Positions 59,931 to 64,000 of a stretch of 64,000 nt of DNA are shown here, one piece after another. Each line of letters opens with the position of its first letter. The stretch's first letter is position 1. The stretch lies in the NCBI RefSeq assembly GCF_029094525.1, contig NZ_CP119107.1, positions 868,001-932,000 on the forward strand. The letters run 5' to 3'. The notes beneath the pieces were generated by a model that did no database searches, was not told the origin of the DNA, and worked only from the letters and a program-made list of their open reading frames with translations. Both the position numbers and the translations under genes were made by a program. Source of the stretch: Pullulanibacillus sp. KACC 23026. Its GTDB lineage: Bacteria > Bacillota > Bacilli > Bacillales > Sporolactobacillaceae.

Positions 59931-61445
59931 ATGGACAGCAGATGGGGGAGAATTCGAAACGAACACCTGAAAGACCGAGTGGTGACAGCTGAGGAGGCGG
60001 CCTCTTGGATTGAAAGCGGTATGACTCTCGGACTAAGCGGGTTTACGCGGGCTGGAGATGCTAAAGCTGTGACAACGGCTTTGGTCGGTCGAGCCAGACA
60101 AGATGATTCTTTTAAAGTGAATGTGTTTACAGGGGCTTCGCTTGGGGCTGATCTTGATAAGCTGTTTACAGAATCGGGCTTAGTTAAGAAACGCTTACCT
60201 TTTCAATCGGATGCCACCATGAGGAAAGGGATCAATCAGGGGGACTTATTGTACGTGGATCAGCATCTTTCTATGACAGCTGAGATGATTCGCTCAAAGG
60301 TGCTAGGCGTTGATGTCGCTATTGTGGAAGCGATTGCGATTACTGAGGATGGGATGATTATTCCCACGACATCGGTGGGAAATTCAATGGCCTTTGCTCT
60401 GAACGCGAAATCTATTATTGTCGAAATTAATATGGCGCAGCCTGCTCATCTTGAGGGCATTCATGACTTGTATGAGCTTGAAGAACAAGGGAAGAGGGGA
60501 CCGATTCCGCTTGTCAAAGTAGAGGATCGAATTGGAAAAACGGGAATTCCGGTTGACTTAGAGAAAGTGCGAGGCATTGTTTTTACGAATCAATTCGATT
60601 CCCCTTCGCCGATCGTCATGCCGGATGAAGAAACGGAACGAATTGCGAGCCATCTTATTGAGTTCCTTCGTAGGGAAGTGAAAGCAGGGCGAATGACCAA
60701 ATGTTTGGCTCCAATAGAAGCTGGTGTTGGGTCCGTATCCAATGCGGTTTTACATGGTCTATTGCATTCAGAATTTGAAGACTTAGAAATTTATTCTGAG
60801 GTGCTGCAGGATGCGGTCTTTGAACTGATGGATGCAGGCAAGGTGCGCTTTGCTTCTTGCTGCTCTATGACCCTATCAGAAGAAAGAATGAAGCAGGTTT
60901 TCTCGGAATTTGAAAAATATGAGCAAAAGCTAATCATGCGTCCCCAAGAAATCTCGAATCATCCGGAAGTGATTCGTCGATTAGGGTTGATTGCGATTAA
61001 TACGGCTTTGGAGACGGACATATATGGGAATGTGAATTCGACGCATGTTCTTGGGACCAAAATGATGAATGGGATTGGCGGCTCTGGTGATTTTGCTCGA
61101 AACGCACGCCTTGCGATTTTTGTGACGGATTCAATTGCGAAGGGCGGAAACATATCGAGTATTGTGCCTTTTGTGTCACATGTCGACCACACCGAGCATG
61201 ATGTCGATGTTCTTGTTACGGAACAGGGCTATGCGGACTTGAGAGGGTTAGCGCCGCGGGAAAGAGTGGAATTAATTATTAACAATTGTGCTCACCCTAT
61301 GTATCGAGATCAGCTGCGAGCTTATTACAAGGAAGCTTTAACACGCGGCGGCCAGACGCCTCATGTTTTAGAAAAAGCCCTTTCTTGGCATATTTATTTT
61401 GCCGAGCGGGGAACCATGCTTGAAGAGGCCGAGATAACGGAATAG
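59931..61445 (+). CDS. Acetyl-CoA hydrolase / succinate:acetate CoA-transferase
   Basis: 504 residues, the length of Ach1/ScpC/Cat1 enzymes; ATG 59931 behind GGGGGGA. N-terminal GMTLGLSGFTRAGDAKAV, then VFTGASLGADLDKL, and the C-terminal GSGGDFARNARLAIFVTDS with SSIVPFVSHVDHTEHDVDV and VTEQGYADLRGLAPRERVE. The glycine-rich and EQGYADLRG segments are the CoA-binding and catalytic region of the class I transferases. It moves CoA between acetate, propionate and succinate. Monocistronic between two terminators. Confidence 0.93.
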   Translation: MDSRWGRIRNEHLKDRVVTAEEAASWIESGMTLGLSGFTRAGDAKAVTTALVGRARQDDSFKVNVFTGASLGADLDKLFTESGLVKKRLPFQSDATMRKGINQGDLLYVDQHLSMTAEMIRSKVLGVDVAIVEAIAITEDGMIIPTTSVGNSMAFALNAKSIIVEINMAQPAHLEGIHDLYELEEQGKRGPIPLVKVEDRIGKTGIPVDLEKVRGIVFTNQFDSPSPIVMPDEETERIASHLIEFLRREVKAGRMTKCLAPIEAGVGSVSNAVLHGLLHSEFEDLEIYSEVLQDAVFELMDAGKVRFASCCSMTLSEERMKQVFSEFEKYEQKLIMRPQEISNHPEVIRRLGLIAINTALETDIYGNVNSTHVLGTKMMNGIGGSGDFARNARLAIFVTDSIAKGGNISSIVPFVSHVDHTEHDVDVLVTEQGYADLRGLAPRERVELIINNCAHPMYRDQLRAYYKEALTRGGQTPHVLEKALSWHIYFAERGTMLEEAEITE

Positions 61446-61800
61446 ATTTTTATAAAATGAGCGTCTTACTGTCCTCTTAGGATGATGGTAAAACGCTTTT
61501 TTAGTATGGGTAAATCTTCCTTGTAGTTCTCGACTGATGATGAGTTTTTATGAAAGAAATTGACTTATTTCTCCGATTCACTAAAAAAACACTTTTCTGA
61601 CAACTGAGGAAAATGTCTTTAGGATAAGGAAAAAAGTTGTGGATAATGAGGATTTCCACTTTTTACCTTTGCGAAAAATGTAAAATTATTGTTAAATTAG
61701 AAATTAGCGAGTTTTTTATATGCTCTCTAATGATGAGAGAGCTGAAAGTGGTAATGCTAATATAAGGTCAAGATTAAGGATTTAAAGGAGTTGTTTTCAA
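61446..61800. other. Intergenic stretch before the POT transporter
   Basis: Contains the terminator at 61460-61502, then about 300 bp of AT-rich DNA that should hold the transporter promoter. No gene or repeat seen. Confidence 0.55.
61460..61502 (+). terminator. Terminator of the CoA-transferase gene
   Basis: AGCGTCTTAC and GTAAAACGCT pair with one mismatch and a long loop, then TTTTTT. Confidence 0.7.
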
Positions 61801-63294
61801 ATGATAAGCGAAAACAAACAAAAGATTGTTGCAAGTGTGCCGCAAAGAGGATTCTTTGGGCATCCAAGGGGTCTCTTCACTCTGTTTTTTACAGAATTTT
61901 GGGAGCGATTCTCCTATTATGGGATGAGAGCAATCCTTGTTTATTATTTGTATTATAAGGTTTCACAAGGCGGGCTTGGGTTTAACCAAACACTTGCCTT
62001 ATCGATTATGTCGATCTATGGTTCTCTAGTTTATATGTCGGGTGTCATAGGGGGCTGGTTAGCCGACCGGGTCTTCGGAACAACGAGAGCAGTGTTTTTT
62101 GGCGGGGTATTAATTATGTTTGGCCATATTGCCCTTTCGATTCCTGGAAGCAAAGCGATGTTCTTTATTTCAATGGTATTAATTGTGCTGGGCACAGGAC
62201 TGCTTAAGCCGAATGTCTCAACTGTTGTGGGTGAGATGTATGCTGAAGGAGATCGTCGCCGCGATTCTGGATTTAGTATTTTTTATATGGGCATTAACTT
62301 AGGTGGCTTTGTTTCGCCTCTCGTAGTGGGAACACTAGGCATGAAGTATAATTTCCACTTAGGATTTGCATTGGCTGCCATTGGGATGTTTATTGGTTTG
62401 GTCGTCTTTGCTGTGACGAAGAAGGGCAGTTTAGGTCTTGCGGGCTCATTTGTTCCTAATCCTTTAACGTCATCTGAATGGAAACGGGTACTAACCATTT
62501 TTGTAATAGCTATCATTATTATTGCGATCATCCTTGGTGTGACCATTCCAGCTGGTCTTTTCACTTTCAATACGTTTATTAACTTGGTAAGTATTTTGGG
62601 GATTTTAATTCCAGCTGCTTATTTTGTAACCATGTATTTCAGCCGCAAAACAACGAAGACTGAACGTTCGAGAGTACTGGCTTACATTCCGCTCTTCATT
62701 GCATCGGTTATCTTTTGGTCGATTGAGGAGCAAGGGTCTACGATTTTGGCCGAATATGCGGACAAGCGTACCCAGCTTAATTTTGCGGGCATTCACATTA
62801 TTCCAGCCTGGTTCCAGTCTTTAAATCCTTTATTTATCATCGTTCTGGCTCCAGTGTTTGCCTGGTTTTGGATGAAATTAGGGAGTCGTCAGCCTTCAAT
62901 TCCCAGAAAATTCTCTTTTGGCCTTTTATTTGGCGGGCTTTCTTTTCTAGTCATTCTTCTCCCTGCATACCTTGGCGGCACTCATGCCTTGGTTAATCCG
63001 TTATGGCTTGCTTTGAGTTATTTACTTGCAGTTATAGGGGAGCTTAGTTTGTCACCTGTTGGACTTTCGGCAACGACTAAATTAGCGCCGGCTGCTTTTT
63101 CAGCGCAAATGATGAGCCTATGGTTCTTGTCAGACGCCGCTGCTCAGGCTCTTAATGCGGTTCTTGCAAAATTTTATTCACCGCAAACGGAAATGGCCTA
63201 CTTCGGGACCATTGGCGCCGTTGCGGTCATTCTTGGCTTAGTTCTTTTTGCAATTGCACCAGTTATTCAAAGAGCGATGAAGGGTGTTAATTAG
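61801..63294 (+). CDS. POT/PTR family peptide:proton symporter
   Basis: 497 residues; ATG 61801 behind AAAGGAG. The PTR2 signatures are TEFWERFSYYGMRAILVYYL (with the ExxERF motif) and FSIFYMGINLGGFVSPLVVG. About fourteen hydrophobic segments, as in bacterial DtpT-like members. It imports di- and tripeptides driven by protons. Basic C-terminus QRAMKGVN. Monocistronic; a terminator follows. Confidence 0.95.
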   Translation: MISENKQKIVASVPQRGFFGHPRGLFTLFFTEFWERFSYYGMRAILVYYLYYKVSQGGLGFNQTLALSIMSIYGSLVYMSGVIGGWLADRVFGTTRAVFFGGVLIMFGHIALSIPGSKAMFFISMVLIVLGTGLLKPNVSTVVGEMYAEGDRRRDSGFSIFYMGINLGGFVSPLVVGTLGMKYNFHLGFALAAIGMFIGLVVFAVTKKGSLGLAGSFVPNPLTSSEWKRVLTIFVIAIIIIAIILGVTIPAGLFTFNTFINLVSILGILIPAAYFVTMYFSRKTTKTERSRVLAYIPLFIASVIFWSIEEQGSTILAEYADKRTQLNFAGIHIIPAWFQSLNPLFIIVLAPVFAWFWMKLGSRQPSIPRKFSFGLLFGGLSFLVILLPAYLGGTHALVNPLWLALSYLLAVIGELSLSPVGLSATTKLAPAAFSAQMMSLWFLSDAAAQALNAVLAKFYSPQTEMAYFGTIGAVAVILGLVLFAIAPVIQRAMKGVN

Positions 63295-63345
63295 AATAAC
63301 TGAATAAAAAAAACTCCGGACCACCGTGTTCCGAAGTAAAATGAG

Positions 63346-63394
63346 GGATCCCATGTCCTGTCGGCACAACTGACAGACATGAGATCCTTTTTTT
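63346..63394 (+). terminator. Terminator of the peptide transporter gene
   Basis: GGATCCCATGTC and GACATGAGATCC pair with an inner CTGTC/GACAG, then a run of seven T. Confidence 0.9.
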
Positions 63395-63590
63395 GATTGA
63401 ATGATTGCTTCACTCATCCGAATTTTGTGTTAAAATTTAACAAATCAGAAGAAAAAGAATGCTAGGCTGGCTGTAATAAAAATGGCGACGGACAATGACT
63501 TGAAGCAGCCGCTGCCCATGAACAAGGGTGAGGGGGAGCGCGGGGCCCACTGCGAAAAACACCAAGACAAGGCGTGTCAGGAGCCGAAAG

Positions 63591-64000
63591 CGTGTGATGG
63601 GGGCTCCAATGTACGGAATCTTGAGGAGCGCGGGGCCAACTGCGAAAAACACCAAGGTAAGGCGTGTCAGGAGCTGAAAGCGTGTGATGGGGGCTCCAAC
63701 GCACGAAAACGAGGTGAGAGAGGAGCCGAAAGTGTGTGATGGGGGCTCCAACGCACGAAAACGAGGCGAGAGAGTGTCCGAAAGTGTGTGATGAAGGCTC
63801 CAACGCACGAAAACGAGACGAGAGAGAGGCCGAAAGCGTGTGATGAAGGCTCCAACGCACGAAAACGAGGCGAGAGAGAGGCCGAAAGTGTGTGATGGAG
63901 GCTCCAACGCACGAAAACGAGGCGAGAGAGGAGCCGAAAGTGTGTGATGGAGGCTCCAACGCACGAAAACGAGGCGAGAGAGAGGCCGAAAGTGTGTGAT
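63591..64000. repeat. 52-bp tandem array running off the window
   Basis: Copies of CGTGTGATGGGGGCTCCAAC start at 63591 and 63681 (a 90-bp variant spacing), then at exact 52-bp steps at 63733, 63785, 63837, 63889, 63941 and 63993. Each unit continues GCACGAAAACGAGGCGAGAG. Before 63591 a related GCGGGGCCCACTGCGAAAAAC segment repeats at about 63540 and 63630. As 52 is not a multiple of three, the long minus-strand open frames here are artefacts of a stop-poor unit. Confidence 0.93.

Noticed and set aside
63437-63964. Long minus-strand open frames (MRWSLHHTLSA repeats)
   Set aside because: They arise from the 52-bp tandem array, are open in several frames, shift frame each unit and have no ribosome site.
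63591-64000. Possible CRISPR array
   Set aside because: Units are identical through their whole 52-bp length with no variable spacers, and no cas gene is near. The same holds for the 38-, 39-, 43- and 104-bp arrays.

Overview
The window looks like chromosomal DNA of a spore-forming, low-to-moderate GC Firmicute of the order Bacillales. The support is strong GGAGG-type ribosome sites, frequent TTG and GTG starts, a run of GerPA/GerPF-like spore proteins, PaiB, YitT, DUF3231, MATE and POT proteins, a GlpP antiterminator and a ZTP riboswitch in front of folD. The density of one palindromic repeat recalls some Sporolactobacillaceae and Bacillaceae, but I cannot name the genus. No rRNA, tRNA, prophage or CRISPR array was seen.

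Region 0-28 kb is a mosaic of short operons separated by repeats. It holds two acetyltransferases, a secreted GH18 protein, a DUF445 protein, a YaeR-type VOC protein, and a glycerol-phosphate module (glpP-like antiterminator, ugpA-ugpE-ugpB ABC importer without an ATPase gene, and a glycerophosphodiesterase on the other strand). A sulfate-type module follows (SLC13/TrkA-C permease, cysC, cysQ), then small membrane proteins, YitT, an EamA exporter, four tandem GerP-like spore proteins and a MarR-GNAT fusion. About 30 copies of a 28-bp imperfect palindrome (GAAACGC, about 14 nt, GCGTTTC) sit between these genes. A REP-associated tyrosine transposase (RAYT) gene at 14.5 kb is flanked by the same palindrome, so this looks like a REP/RAYT family. 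Three unrelated tandem arrays (104-125 bp, 38 bp and 52 bp units) also occur in the window.

Region 28-39 kb holds DUF3231, folD under a ZTP riboswitch, PaiB, a HAD phosphatase, an MFS exporter, a GNAT, a monooxygenase-fold protein and a DUF2268 metalloprotease. It ends in a gene graveyard with an IS1380-type fragment, a truncated lipoprotein and short repeats.

Region 39.7-47.8 kb is the most interesting part. A PrpR-type sigma-54 activator is divergent from a five-gene operon behind a near-consensus -24/-12 promoter. The operon encodes a class II aldolase-like protein, a zinc alcohol dehydrogenase, a RuBisCO-like protein, an ACS-type MFS permease and a DUF1537 acid-sugar kinase. By analogy with known tetronate and apionate pathways this should be a route for uptake, oxidation, phosphorylation and C-C cleavage of a sugar acid. 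The exact substrate is not determined.

Region 48-64 kb holds a MATE exporter, an SDR, an AraC regulator divergent from a GH3 beta-glucosidase, and an ISL3-family element inserted with an exact 8-bp duplication into a TetR gene. It continues with a true formylglycine-generating-enzyme homologue, a DUF202 protein, lipoate ligase, an acetate/succinate CoA-transferase, a POT peptide transporter and a 52-bp tandem array that runs off the end. Several apparent long open frames begin inside the repeats, so I moved many starts downstream to the ribosome-site-supported codon.
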